A DNA stretch of 64,000 bases from Streptomyces sp. NRRL F-6676 (lineage in GTDB: Bacteria; Actinomycetota; Actinomycetes; Streptomycetales; Streptomycetaceae), in NCBI RefSeq assembly GCF_000725625.1, contig NZ_JOHS01000014.1:62001-126000 (forward strand). The letters are read 5' to 3'. The notes under the pieces were generated by a model, which saw only the letters and a list, made by a program, of their open reading frames with translations, was not told the origin of the DNA and did no database searches. Shown here piece after piece: positions 34,489-42,445 of this stretch. The translations under genes and the position numbers were made by a program. How positions within the stretch are numbered: position 1 is the stretch's first letter; each line of letters begins with the position of its first letter.

Positions 34489-36423
34489 GTGCGCATCGGA
34501 CTGCTGACGGAGGGTGGTTATCCGTACGTGAGCGGTGACGCCAGGCTCTGGTGCGACCGGCTCGTGCGCGGGCTCGCGCGGCACGAGTTCCACGTCTACG
34601 CGCTCAGCCGCAGCCGGCGGCAGGAGGACGAGGGCTGGATCCCGCTGCCGCCCCAGGTCACCCGGGTGCGCACCGCCCCGCTGTGGACCGTCGCGGACGA
34701 CAACGCCACCCACGGCCGCGATCTGCGCGGCCGCCGTGCCCTGCGCCGCTTCACCGAGGCGTACGCCGACCTCGCCCGCGCGGTCTGCGAAGGCGGCCGT
34801 GCGGACGGCCGCTCGGGTGCCCGGGCGAGCGGCTGCTCGTGTGTCCGGGCGGGCGACCGCGAGGACGCTTGCGTGAGCGATTGCCCGAGCGGTTGCGTGG
34901 GTGATTGCCCGGACGGTGGTCCGGGTGACGGTCCGCACGGCTGTGCGGGCGACTGTCAGGCGGACCGTTTCGGCAACGCGCTGTACGTCCTCGCCGACCT
35001 CGCCCGCGAGGAGGGCGGACTGGGGAGCGCGCTGCGCTCGGAGGGCGCGTTGCGCATCTGGGAGCGCGCCTGCCGCGCGCCCGGAGCGGCGCGCACGGCG
35101 CACGGAGCGCGCGTGGCCGAACTCCTCACCGTGGCACGGCACGTCGAACGCGCCCTGCGCCCCCTCTCCCTGGACTGGTACGAGGACGCCGGGCTCGGTG
35201 CGGTCGACCTGTGCCACGCCACGGCGGGCGGCCCCGCAGCCCTGCCCGCACTGCTCGCCCGGCACTTCTCCGGGGTGCCCCTCGTGGTCACCGAGTACGG
35301 CGTCCCGATCCGGGCGCACTACCTCGCCACCGCCGACGCGCCCCCCGCCGTACGCGCGCTGCTCGCCTCCTTCCACGGCCTGCTCGCCGCCGAGGTGTAC
35401 CGGCGGGCCGCCCGCATCACCCCCGGCAACGCCCACGTCCGCCGCTGGCAGGAACGCCTCGGCGCCGACCGGGCCAGGCTGCGCACGGTCTACCCCGGCA
35501 TGGAGGCGTCCCGCTTCGCCGAGGCGGCCGGTGCCGGTGAGGGGAGCGAGACGTCCGGTTCCGACGACGGAAGCCAGGCGGCTGGTTCCGGCAAGGGGAG
35601 CGAGGCGGCCGGTTCCGGCAAAGGGAGCGAGACGGACACGCTGGTCTGGGTGGGGCGCGTCGACCCCGCCAAGGACCTGGTCTCCCTGCTCCACGCCTTC
35701 GCCGAGGTCCGCACCCGCGTGCCGACGGCCCGCCTGCGCATCGTCGGCGCCGCCGCGGGCGCCGAGGGCCTGGCCTACCTCGACCACTGCCGGGCCCTGG
35801 CCGCCCGGCTCTTCCCGGACGACGGCCCCGAGGGCGCCCACGCCCCCGACGACCGCCCGGTCTCCTTCGAGGAGGCCGGTGGACCGCACGCCCCCGACCT
35901 CGCGACGGTGTACGCCGCCGGAGCGGTCGTCGTCCTCTCCAGCGTCGTCGAGGGCTTCCCCGTCAGCCTGGTCGAAGCCATGTTCTGCGCCCGTGCCACG
36001 GTCTCCACCGACGTGGGCGCCGTGGCGGAGGTCATCGGCGGCACGGGCCTGGTCGTACCCCCGCGCGAACCGGGGGCGCTCGCGCAGGCGTGCGTGGCGC
36101 TGCTGCGCGACCCCGAACGGCGCTCGCGCCTGGGCGCCGCCGCCCGCGCACGCGCCCTCGAACTGTTCACCGTGGAGCAGAACGTCATGGCATTCGACGG
36201 CATTTACCTCGACGTCGTCTCGCACTCCCCGCGTCGCCGGGTGTTCGTCGACGACAGGGGCGCGCCGCTTCCCTTCGGCACCCCCGCCGAGGCCCACCTC
36301 CCCGGCAACTGGACCGGCCCCCGCCGCCCGCCCCGGCGCGCCCCCCAGTGGGCCTCGGACACCACCCCGCCCGCCGCCTTCGCCCAGCGGCCGGTACCGG
36401 CGGGAGAGGGCGCCACCCGATGA
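34489..36423 (+). CDS. PelF-like family 4 glycosyltransferase (DUF3492 N-terminus)
   Basis: A 644-residue retaining glycosyltransferase of the GT4 fold. The N-terminus MRIGLLTEGGYPYVSGD and the GWIPLPPQVTRV segment match DUF3492 and the PelF family. The C-terminal Rossmann domain has WVGRVDPAKDL, the EX7E motif EGFPVSLVE and TDVGAVAEVIGG. PelF uses UDP-N-acetylhexosamines to polymerise Pel polysaccharide. Two low-complexity inserts interrupt the domains: a Cys/Gly/Asp-rich one at about residues 105-160 and a GSE/GSG repeat at about 347-382. The GTG start has GGGG/GGAG 8-18 nt upstream. Its stop overlaps the ATG of the next gene. Confidence 0.85.
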   Translation: MRIGLLTEGGYPYVSGDARLWCDRLVRGLARHEFHVYALSRSRRQEDEGWIPLPPQVTRVRTAPLWTVADDNATHGRDLRGRRALRRFTEAYADLARAVCEGGRADGRSGARASGCSCVRAGDREDACVSDCPSGCVGDCPDGGPGDGPHGCAGDCQADRFGNALYVLADLAREEGGLGSALRSEGALRIWERACRAPGAARTAHGARVAELLTVARHVERALRPLSLDWYEDAGLGAVDLCHATAGGPAALPALLARHFSGVPLVVTEYGVPIRAHYLATADAPPAVRALLASFHGLLAAEVYRRAARITPGNAHVRRWQERLGADRARLRTVYPGMEASRFAEAAGAGEGSETSGSDDGSQAAGSGKGSEAAGSGKGSETDTLVWVGRVDPAKDLVSLLHAFAEVRTRVPTARLRIVGAAAGAEGLAYLDHCRALAARLFPDDGPEGAHAPDDRPVSFEEAGGPHAPDLATVYAAGAVVVLSSVVEGFPVSLVEAMFCARATVSTDVGAVAEVIGGTGLVVPPREPGALAQACVALLRDPERRSRLGAAARARALELFTVEQNVMAFDGIYLDVVSHSPRRRVFVDDRGAPLPFGTPAEAHLPGNWTGPRRPPRRAPQWASDTTPPAAFAQRPVPAGEGATR

Positions 36424-37572
36424 GCGACCTGCGCACCGACCACGAGACGCCCGGAACCTGGACCGGGCCGGGCCCCGGGGCGGGGGGGGGGGCCCCCGCC
36501 CCCCCGCCGGCCCGGCACCGCCGACCCGGTCAAGGCCCTGATGCACCGGCACCACGACCTCTGCGCCCGGGCCGTCGACCCCCTCGAGATCGCCGCCGGT
36601 CTCGAGGCGCACGGAGTGACCGACCGCACCGCCGCCCGCTTCCGGCACCGTGACGTCTTCTCACTCGCCGAGGAGATGCACGCCCGCTTCCCCCGGGACC
36701 CCGACGACACGGCCCCGGGCCTTCCCCCCGCCCCCCGCCCCCCCCCCCACCCCGCCCCGGCCCTGCTCGCCCTGCTGCCGGGTCTGCTGTGCGCGGCGAC
36801 CGTCGTCGGGGCGCGCCTCACCGACGGCCGGCCCCGTTTCGCCGTGGCCGTCGCGGGCGCCCTGTTCGTGGCGCTTGCCCTGCGCGCCGCCCTCCGCCGG
36901 GGCCCCCTGGCCGGCCCGTACCCCACCTCCTCCGGCACGCAGACCTGGACCGTCTGGCTGCTGGCGTACGCCCTCCTCGGCGACGGCCTGCTCGGTCAGG
37001 GCCTGACCGGCGGCCCCGACGGCCCCTGGTCCCCCGCCACCGCCCCCTTCCTCGCCCTCACCCTCGCCTGCGCCCCCGCCGTGTGGTGCGCCCGGCTATT
37101 CACCGCGCTGGCCGGGCGCCGCCTCGGCACCAGCCGTGCCCTGGACGACTTCGCGGCCTCCGCCCGCCCCCTCCTCCTCGGCGCGTTCACCCTCTTCCTG
37201 GGCGCCCTCCTCGCCCTCCTCGCTCTGTGCGGCGCGCTGCTCGGCGCGCACCCCGCGTACGCCGGCGCGGGTGCCCTCGGCGCGCTCCTCCTGCTCGCCC
37301 GGCTGCTCACCGCGCACGGCTTCACCCATGCCCCGGCGGCCGCACTCGCCACCGCCGGTGCCACCGAGGGCCTGGCCCTGGCCACCGTCTTCGCCGCGCG
37401 TCTGCCCGGCTGCGCCCTCCTCTCCGTCCCGGTACAGACCCTCACCGACGCCTGGGGACCGGGCGCCGTCCCCGCGCTGGCCTGCGGCACCACCGCCACC
37501 GCCCTGCTGGTCCATGCCGCCCGCACGCTGACCCGGGCCTCGGCCCACGCCGCACCGTATGAGCCCCGCTGA
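36420..37572 (+). CDS. Multi-pass membrane protein of the polysaccharide locus, frameshifted at a G11 run
   Basis: ATG 36420 overlaps the glycosyltransferase stop (ATGA) and reads MSDLRTDHETPGTWTGPGPG before an 11-G run at 36482-36492. The rest of the protein continues in the +1 frame (TADPVKALMHRHHDLCARAV ...) to 37572. Removing one base in the homopolymer would give a continuous 383-residue product. The C-terminal part has about eight predicted transmembrane helices and a soluble N-terminal region of about 80 residues. It could be a PelG-like partner of the glycosyltransferase, but sequence similarity is not demonstrable by eye. Without frameshifting, translation could only restart at ATG 36541. 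A sequencing error, a real mutation or phase variation are all possible. Confidence 0.65.
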
Positions 37573-37660
37573 CGCCACCCCCCGCCCCACCCGCGGCCGG
37601 GCCCGCGCACCGCGCCTGGGCCATCCGCACCCGCACAACCCCCTTGAAGGAGAAACCCAG

Positions 37661-37717
37661 ATGATCACCTCCCGACCCGGAACACCCGGTGAGTCCGTCC
37701 CGGGAGGCGCCCGATGA
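37661..37717 (+). CDS. 18-codon mini-ORF coupled to the epimerase gene
   Basis: ATG 37661 has a near-ideal ribosome binding site (AAGGAG at 37647-37652, 8 nt away) and encodes 18 residues, MITSRPGTPGESVPGGAR. Its TGA overlaps the ATG of the epimerase gene (ATGA at 37714-37717). The coding content looks meaningless, so its probable job is to load ribosomes and couple translation to the epimerase, whose own GGGAGG is also present. Confidence 0.45.
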   Translation: MITSRPGTPGESVPGGAR

Positions 37718-38673
37718 GGGTCCTGCTGATCGGAGCCAACGGATACCTCGGCCGCTTCGTCGCCGACCGTCTGCTCGCCGACCCCGCCGTGCAGCTCACC
37801 GCGCTCGGCCGCGGCGACGACGCCGACGTACGGTTCGACCTCGCCACCGGCAGCCCCGGCGCGCTCACCCGTTTTCTGGACGCCGTCCACCCCGGAGTCG
37901 TCATCAACTGCGCCGGCGCCACCCGCGGCGGCGCCCGCGAGCTCACCCGCCACAACACCGTCGCCGTCGCCACCGTCTGCGAGGCCCTGCGCCGCAGCGG
38001 CTGCGGTGCCCGGCTGGTGCAGATCGGCTGCGGTGCCGAGTACGGCCCGAGCCAGCCCGGCTCCTCCACCGCCGAGGACTCGGTGCCCCGGCCCGGAGGC
38101 CCGTACGGCGTCAGCAAACTCGCCGCCACCGAACTCGTCCTCGGCTCCGGTCTGGATGCCGTCGTCCTGCGTGTCTTCTCCCCGGCCGGACCCGGCACCC
38201 CCGCCGGGTCACCGCTCGGACGGCTCGCCGAGGCCATGCGCCGGGCCATGCAGTCCGGCGACGGCGAACTCAAACTCGGCGGCCTCGGCATCCAGCGCGA
38301 CTTCATCGACGTCCGCGACGTGGCCCGCGCCGTCCACGCGGCCTCCCTCTCCGCCGCCCAGGGCGTCATCAACATCGGCTCCGGCCGTGCCGTGCGGCTG
38401 CGCGACGCGGCGGCCGTCCTCGCCCGCGTGGCCGGCTTCGGCGGCGCGCTGCACGAGATCGACGCCCCGCCCGGCCCCGTCCGCGCCGTCATCGGCCACC
38501 CCCGCGGCGAGTCGGACCACGCCGGCCCGGCCGCCCTGCCGTACCCGGACGGCTGCGGCAGCTGGCAGCAGGCCGACGTGCGCACCGCCCGCGACCGGCT
38601 CGGCTGGCGCCCCCGCATCAACCTCGAGGAGTCCCTCGCCGACATCTGGATGGAGGCCGCGTGCCGTATCTGA
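37714..38673 (+). CDS. NAD(P)-dependent sugar epimerase/dehydratase
   Basis: A 319-residue extended short-chain dehydrogenase. GANGYLG (residues 7-13) is the Rossmann GxxGxxG motif, and PYGVSKLAATEL carries the catalytic Tyr-x3-Lys. RVFSPAGPGTPAG, RDFIDVRDVARA and NIGSGRAVRLRDAA are typical of UDP-sugar 4-epimerases and dTDP-sugar enzymes. The context (PelF-like transferase upstream, spherulin-4 downstream) favours a UDP-hexosamine or UDP-glucose 4-epimerase that supplies galacto-configured precursors, as PelX and fungal Uge3 do. The exact substrate is inferred. Confidence 0.85.
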   Translation: MRVLLIGANGYLGRFVADRLLADPAVQLTALGRGDDADVRFDLATGSPGALTRFLDAVHPGVVINCAGATRGGARELTRHNTVAVATVCEALRRSGCGARLVQIGCGAEYGPSQPGSSTAEDSVPRPGGPYGVSKLAATELVLGSGLDAVVLRVFSPAGPGTPAGSPLGRLAEAMRRAMQSGDGELKLGGLGIQRDFIDVRDVARAVHAASLSAAQGVINIGSGRAVRLRDAAAVLARVAGFGGALHEIDAPPGPVRAVIGHPRGESDHAGPAALPYPDGCGSWQQADVRTARDRLGWRPRINLEESLADIWMEAACRI

Positions 38674-39410
38674 CCTCCACCGCCACCGGCACCAGACGCA
38701 CCCACGTGGGCCCCGGTGTCGGTGTCCCCGGCTACGCGCATCCCCTCCTCGCCCCCGACCAGTGGAACGCCCTCGCCCGCCCCGGCGCGCCCCTCCACTG
38801 GGCCGTCCTCAACGTGCACGACGGCCCCGGCGTCTGCCCCGACCCACGCTGTCTGGAGGCGGCCGGCCGGCTCCGCAACGCGGGCGTCCGCGTCCTCGGC
38901 CGGCTCGACGCCGCCTACGGCAGACGTCCCTCCGGCGAGCTGCTGTACGATGCCCGGCGCTACCTCGACTGGTACCGCGTCGACGGTTTCCTGCTGCGCC
39001 GCTGCCCCGCGCACCGCGAGGCCCTTCCCGGAATTCGGCGCACGACCGCCGCGCTCCGCGCCCTCCGTGACGAGTGCCACCTCGTCCTCGGCCACGGCAC
39101 CCACCCGCACCCCGGCTACGCCTGCCTCGCCGACCAACTGGTCACCTTCCAGGGCCCCTGGAGCGAGTACCGCTGGTCGCAGGTGGCCGAGTGGACCGCC
39201 GAGCATCCGCCGGAGCGCTTCTGCCACTTCGTGCACGGACTGCCCCGCGGCCACCTCGACGAGGCCCTGCGTATCGCCCGCTGGCACGGCGCGGACACCG
39301 TCTACTTCACCGACCGCACGGACCGCGGCGGCCGAGCGGACCCCTGGGAGGCAGTGCCCGGCTACTGGGACGAGATCGTCTCGCGCCTCGGAACGGGTGT
39401 CTCGGAATGA
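38661..39410 (+). CDS. Spherulin-4 (GH135-like) family protein
   Basis: A 249-residue TIM-barrel-type protein of the spherulation-specific family 4. It shows GVPGYAHPLLAPDQWNAL, then AVLNVHDGPG, VLGRLDAAYGRRP, YLDWYRVDGFLL, LGHGTHPHPGYACLADQLV and a FQGPWSEY strand. The family includes Sph3, an endo-alpha-1,4-N-acetylgalactosaminidase (GH135) required for galactosaminogalactan. The segment normally carrying the acidic catalytic pair after DGxxF reads R113-R114 here, so hydrolytic activity is doubtful. There is no signal peptide. The GTG start has GGAGG 4 nt upstream and overlaps the epimerase stop by 13 nt. Confidence 0.8.
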   Translation: MPYLTSTATGTRRTHVGPGVGVPGYAHPLLAPDQWNALARPGAPLHWAVLNVHDGPGVCPDPRCLEAAGRLRNAGVRVLGRLDAAYGRRPSGELLYDARRYLDWYRVDGFLLRRCPAHREALPGIRRTTAALRALRDECHLVLGHGTHPHPGYACLADQLVTFQGPWSEYRWSQVAEWTAEHPPERFCHFVHGLPRGHLDEALRIARWHGADTVYFTDRTDRGGRADPWEAVPGYWDEIVSRLGTGVSE

Positions 39411-39473
39411 AGAAGGGCGTGGCAGTGTTGCAGGGAGAACAACCGTAGTGATTGACCGACCAACGGAGTCCCC

Positions 39474-40652
39474 GTGTCGCTGCCACCCCTGGTCGAGCCG
39501 GCCGACGAGCTCACCGTAGACGAGGTTCGCAGGTACTCCCGCCACCTGATCATCCCCGACGTCGGGATGGACGGGCAGAAGCGGTTGAAGAACGCCAAGG
39601 TGCTCTTTGTGGGCGCCGGTGGCCTTGGCTCGCCCGGTCTGATGTACCTGGCGGCCGCGGGCGTGGGCACGCTCGGCATCGTGGAGTTCGACGAGGTCGA
39701 CGAGTCGAACCTGCAACGTCAGGTCATCCACAGCCAGGCCGACATCGGTCGCCCCAAGGCCGAGTCCGCCCGCGACAGCATCAAGGGCATCAACCCGTTC
39801 GTGAACGTGGTCCTGCATCAGGAGCGGCTCGAGGCCGACAACGTGATGGACCTGTTCAGCCAGTACGACCTGATCATCGACGGCACGGACAACTTCGCGA
39901 CCCGCTACCTGGTCAACGACGCCTGCGTGCTGCTGAACAAGCCGTACGTCTGGGGTTCGATCTACCGCTTCGACGGCCAGGCCTCGGTCTTCTGGTCCGA
40001 GCACGGCCCCTGCTACCGCTGCCTCTACCCGGAGCCCCCGCCCCCCGGCATGGTTCCCTCCTGCGCTGAGGGCGGCGTCCTCGGCGTGCTGTGCGCGTCC
40101 ATCGGCTCCATCCAGGCCAACGAGGCCATCAAGCTCCTCGCGGGCATCGGCGAGCCGCTGGTCGGCCGTCTGATGATCTACGACGCCCTGGAGATGCAGT
40201 ACCGCCAGGTCAAGGTCCGCAAGGACCCCGACTGCGCGATCTGCGGCGACAACCCGACCGTCACCGAGCTCATCGACTACGAGGCCTTCTGCGGCGTCGT
40301 GTCCGAGGAGGCCCAGGCGGCGGCCGCCGACTCCACGATCACTCCCAAGCAGCTCAAGGAGTGGCTCGACGACGGCGAGAACCTCGAGCTCATCGACGTG
40401 CGTGAGCCGAACGAGTTCGAGATCGTCTCCATCCCGGGTGCCCGTCTGATCCCGAAGAACGAGTTCATCATGGGCAACGCCCTGGAGAGCCTTCCGCAGG
40501 ACAAGAAGATCGTCTTGAACTGCAAGACGGGTGTCCGCAGTGCGGAAGTCCTCGCGATCCTGAAGTCCGCCGGCTTCTCCGACGCCGTGCATGTCGGCGG
40601 CGGGGTCGTCGGCTGGGTCAACCAGATCGAGCCGGACAAGCCGGTCTACTAG
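39474..40652 (+). CDS. moeZ: MoeZ/MoeB: ThiF-type adenylyltransferase fused to rhodanese
   Basis: A 392-residue two-domain enzyme. The E1-like domain (about residues 15-255) has VGAGGLGSPGLMYLAAAGVG, the DGTDNFATRYLVND segment and two zinc CxxC pairs (CYRC and CAIC). The C-terminal rhodanese domain (about 285-390) has the active-site Cys in NCKTGVRS. It adenylates the C-terminus of small sulfur-carrier proteins and transfers sulfur to them, serving molybdopterin, cysteine and other thio-compounds. The GTG start has CGGAG 5 nt upstream. Codon use is slightly less GC3-extreme than that of the neighbours. A mycobacterial moeZ lies in a similar context. Confidence 0.93.
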   Translation: MSLPPLVEPADELTVDEVRRYSRHLIIPDVGMDGQKRLKNAKVLFVGAGGLGSPGLMYLAAAGVGTLGIVEFDEVDESNLQRQVIHSQADIGRPKAESARDSIKGINPFVNVVLHQERLEADNVMDLFSQYDLIIDGTDNFATRYLVNDACVLLNKPYVWGSIYRFDGQASVFWSEHGPCYRCLYPEPPPPGMVPSCAEGGVLGVLCASIGSIQANEAIKLLAGIGEPLVGRLMIYDALEMQYRQVKVRKDPDCAICGDNPTVTELIDYEAFCGVVSEEAQAAAADSTITPKQLKEWLDDGENLELIDVREPNEFEIVSIPGARLIPKNEFIMGNALESLPQDKKIVLNCKTGVRSAEVLAILKSAGFSDAVHVGGGVVGWVNQIEPDKPVY

Positions 40653-40704
40653 ACCGCGCCGCATCTCCCTGCCGTGGCCTTCACGGGCCGCGTGACCTTC
40701 CGGG

Positions 40705-40747
40705 CGGCGGGGGTGCCGGACACCGCTGGTGTGCGGCACCCCCGCCG
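40705..40747. terminator. Strong bidirectional hairpin terminator
   Basis: A 20-bp stem (left arm 40705-40724, right arm 40728-40747) with one mismatch and a GCT loop lies between the convergent moeZ and secreted hydrolase genes, 52 bp after the moeZ stop. Confidence 0.85.
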
Positions 40748-40750
40748 TCG

Positions 40751-42286
40751 TCATGAGCAGACCTTGCCGTCCTTCGGCACCGTCCCGTTCAGCAGGTAGG
40801 AGTCCACCGTCGCGTCCACGCAGTCGCTGCCGCTGCCGTACGCCCCATGGCCCTCGCCCTTCCAGGTGAGCTCCACCCCGACGCCCTTGCCCAGCTCGTC
40901 GGCCATCCGTCGGGCACCCTCGTAGGGCGTGGCCGGGTCCCCGGTGTTGCCCACCAGCAGGATCGGGTCGGCTCCCGGCGCACTGACCTCCGGAGTGTCG
41001 TACTGCCCGGCCACCGGCCAGTCGTGGCACCAGCCGGCCGTGTCCCAGCCCAGGAAGTCGCCGAACACGGGCGAGATCTCCTCGAACCGGGCGAGCCGCT
41101 TCCGCGTCTCGGCGGGCGTCGGCCGCTGCTTGTCGTCCAGACACGATATGGCCCGTTGGGCGTGGCTCGACGTGCCGTAGTGCCCCGAGGCGTCCCGCTC
41201 GTTGTAGCCGTCGGCCAGGGCCAGCAGCGCCGAGCCGTCGCCGTTCTCGGCGGACTTCAGGGCGGTGGTGAGCGTGGGCCAGCCGTCCTCGCTGTACAGC
41301 GGGAGCACGATGCCGGTCAGCGCGAGGGTCTCGGTCAGTTCACGGCCGGACGAGGTCGGCAGCGGCTTCGCGTCGAGCCGGTCGAGCAGGTCGGCGATCT
41401 TCCGTGTTCCCTCCTTCGGGTCCTGCCCGGTGGACTTCAGGTAGTCGTTGAGCGCCCGCTGGAAGCCCTGGGTCTGGTTGAGCGCGTGTCCGACGGTGTC
41501 CGCCGTCGGGTCCACGACCGCGTCGAGGACCACGCGCCCCACGTTCTTGGGGAAGAGGTGCGCGTACACACCGCCCAGTTCGGTGCCGTAGGAGATGCCG
41601 AAGTAGTGCATCGAGTCGTCGCCGAGCACCTGGCGCATCAGGTCCATGTCGCGTGCGGTGTCGGTCGTGGACACATGGGACAGCAGCGAACCGGCGGACT
41701 TCTCGCAGTCCTGGCCGAAGTCGGCCGCGTCGTCGAGGAACGCCTTCTCCTCGGCGGCGTCGTCCGGGGTGGCGTCGACCTTCTCGGCCGCCTGGATCTC
41801 CTTGTCGTCGCGGCAGCGGACGCCCTCGCTGGCGCCCGTACCGCGTGGGTCCCAGCTGACCAGGTCGTAGCGCTCATGGAGCCGGTCGACCGTGCTGCCG
41901 TACGAGGGCAGCGTGGACACCCCGGAGCCGCCGGGCCCGCCGAAGTTGAACAGCAGCGAGCCGAGCCGCTTGCCGTTGCCGCCGGTGGCCTTTGAACGGA
42001 TCAGCGCGAGCCCTGTCGTTCTGCCGTCCGGTTTCGCGTAGTCCAGCGGCACCTTGATCGTCGCGCACTGCCATCCGTCGCCCGGCGCGGGGGAGTCGGT
42101 GGTGCCCTTGCAGCGGCCCCAGTCCGGATCCTGGCCGGTCAGCGAGGCCGGCAGCCCCGAGGACGCCCCGCCCGACCGCTTGCCGCCCGTGTCCTCCTTC
42201 CCAGTGTCGGACGAGCCCGAGTTGCAGCCCCCCGCCAGCAGGGCGGCGGCGGCCGCCAGAGCCGTCCACCGTGCGTAACGCGCCAT
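40751..42286 (-). CDS. Secreted alpha/beta hydrolase lipoprotein, tripeptidyl aminopeptidase type
   Basis: A 511-residue protein with lipobox LAGGC (Cys 21). The alpha/beta-hydrolase motifs are FGGPGGSG (oxyanion), WDPRGTGASEG, GISYGTELGG (nucleophilic Ser), a catalytic Asp candidate in VGNTGDPATPYE and His in GEGHGAYG. The C-terminal TAP-like domain and six or more Cys residues match the Streptomyces SlpD/SlpE and tripeptidyl aminopeptidase group (S33), which trim exported proteins. GGGGGAAGGG lies before the ATG at 42286. An in-frame extension of 13 codons is unnecessary. Confidence 0.87.
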   Translation of the reverse strand: MARYARWTALAAAAALLAGGCNSGSSDTGKEDTGGKRSGGASSGLPASLTGQDPDWGRCKGTTDSPAPGDGWQCATIKVPLDYAKPDGRTTGLALIRSKATGGNGKRLGSLLFNFGGPGGSGVSTLPSYGSTVDRLHERYDLVSWDPRGTGASEGVRCRDDKEIQAAEKVDATPDDAAEEKAFLDDAADFGQDCEKSAGSLLSHVSTTDTARDMDLMRQVLGDDSMHYFGISYGTELGGVYAHLFPKNVGRVVLDAVVDPTADTVGHALNQTQGFQRALNDYLKSTGQDPKEGTRKIADLLDRLDAKPLPTSSGRELTETLALTGIVLPLYSEDGWPTLTTALKSAENGDGSALLALADGYNERDASGHYGTSSHAQRAISCLDDKQRPTPAETRKRLARFEEISPVFGDFLGWDTAGWCHDWPVAGQYDTPEVSAPGADPILLVGNTGDPATPYEGARRMADELGKGVGVELTWKGEGHGAYGSGSDCVDATVDSYLLNGTVPKDGKVCS

Positions 42287-42445
42287 GTGCCCTTCCCCCT
42301 CACAAGCCGTCCGCATCGGTTGCACGGACCGCGGTCAGGCCATAGTAGGCGCACCGCGCCGAAGTCGTGCGGGCCTGTGGATAACCCTCTGACCTGCGGC
42401 TTTCCGGGATTGAGGTAGCGGGAACCGGGACGGTCCCGGCCTTTC

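Noticed and set aside
37665..41144. Minus-strand frame of more than 1,100 codons across epimerase, spherulin and moeZ
   Set aside because: Antisense shadow of three genes with clear family motifs. No ribosome binding site and no domain.
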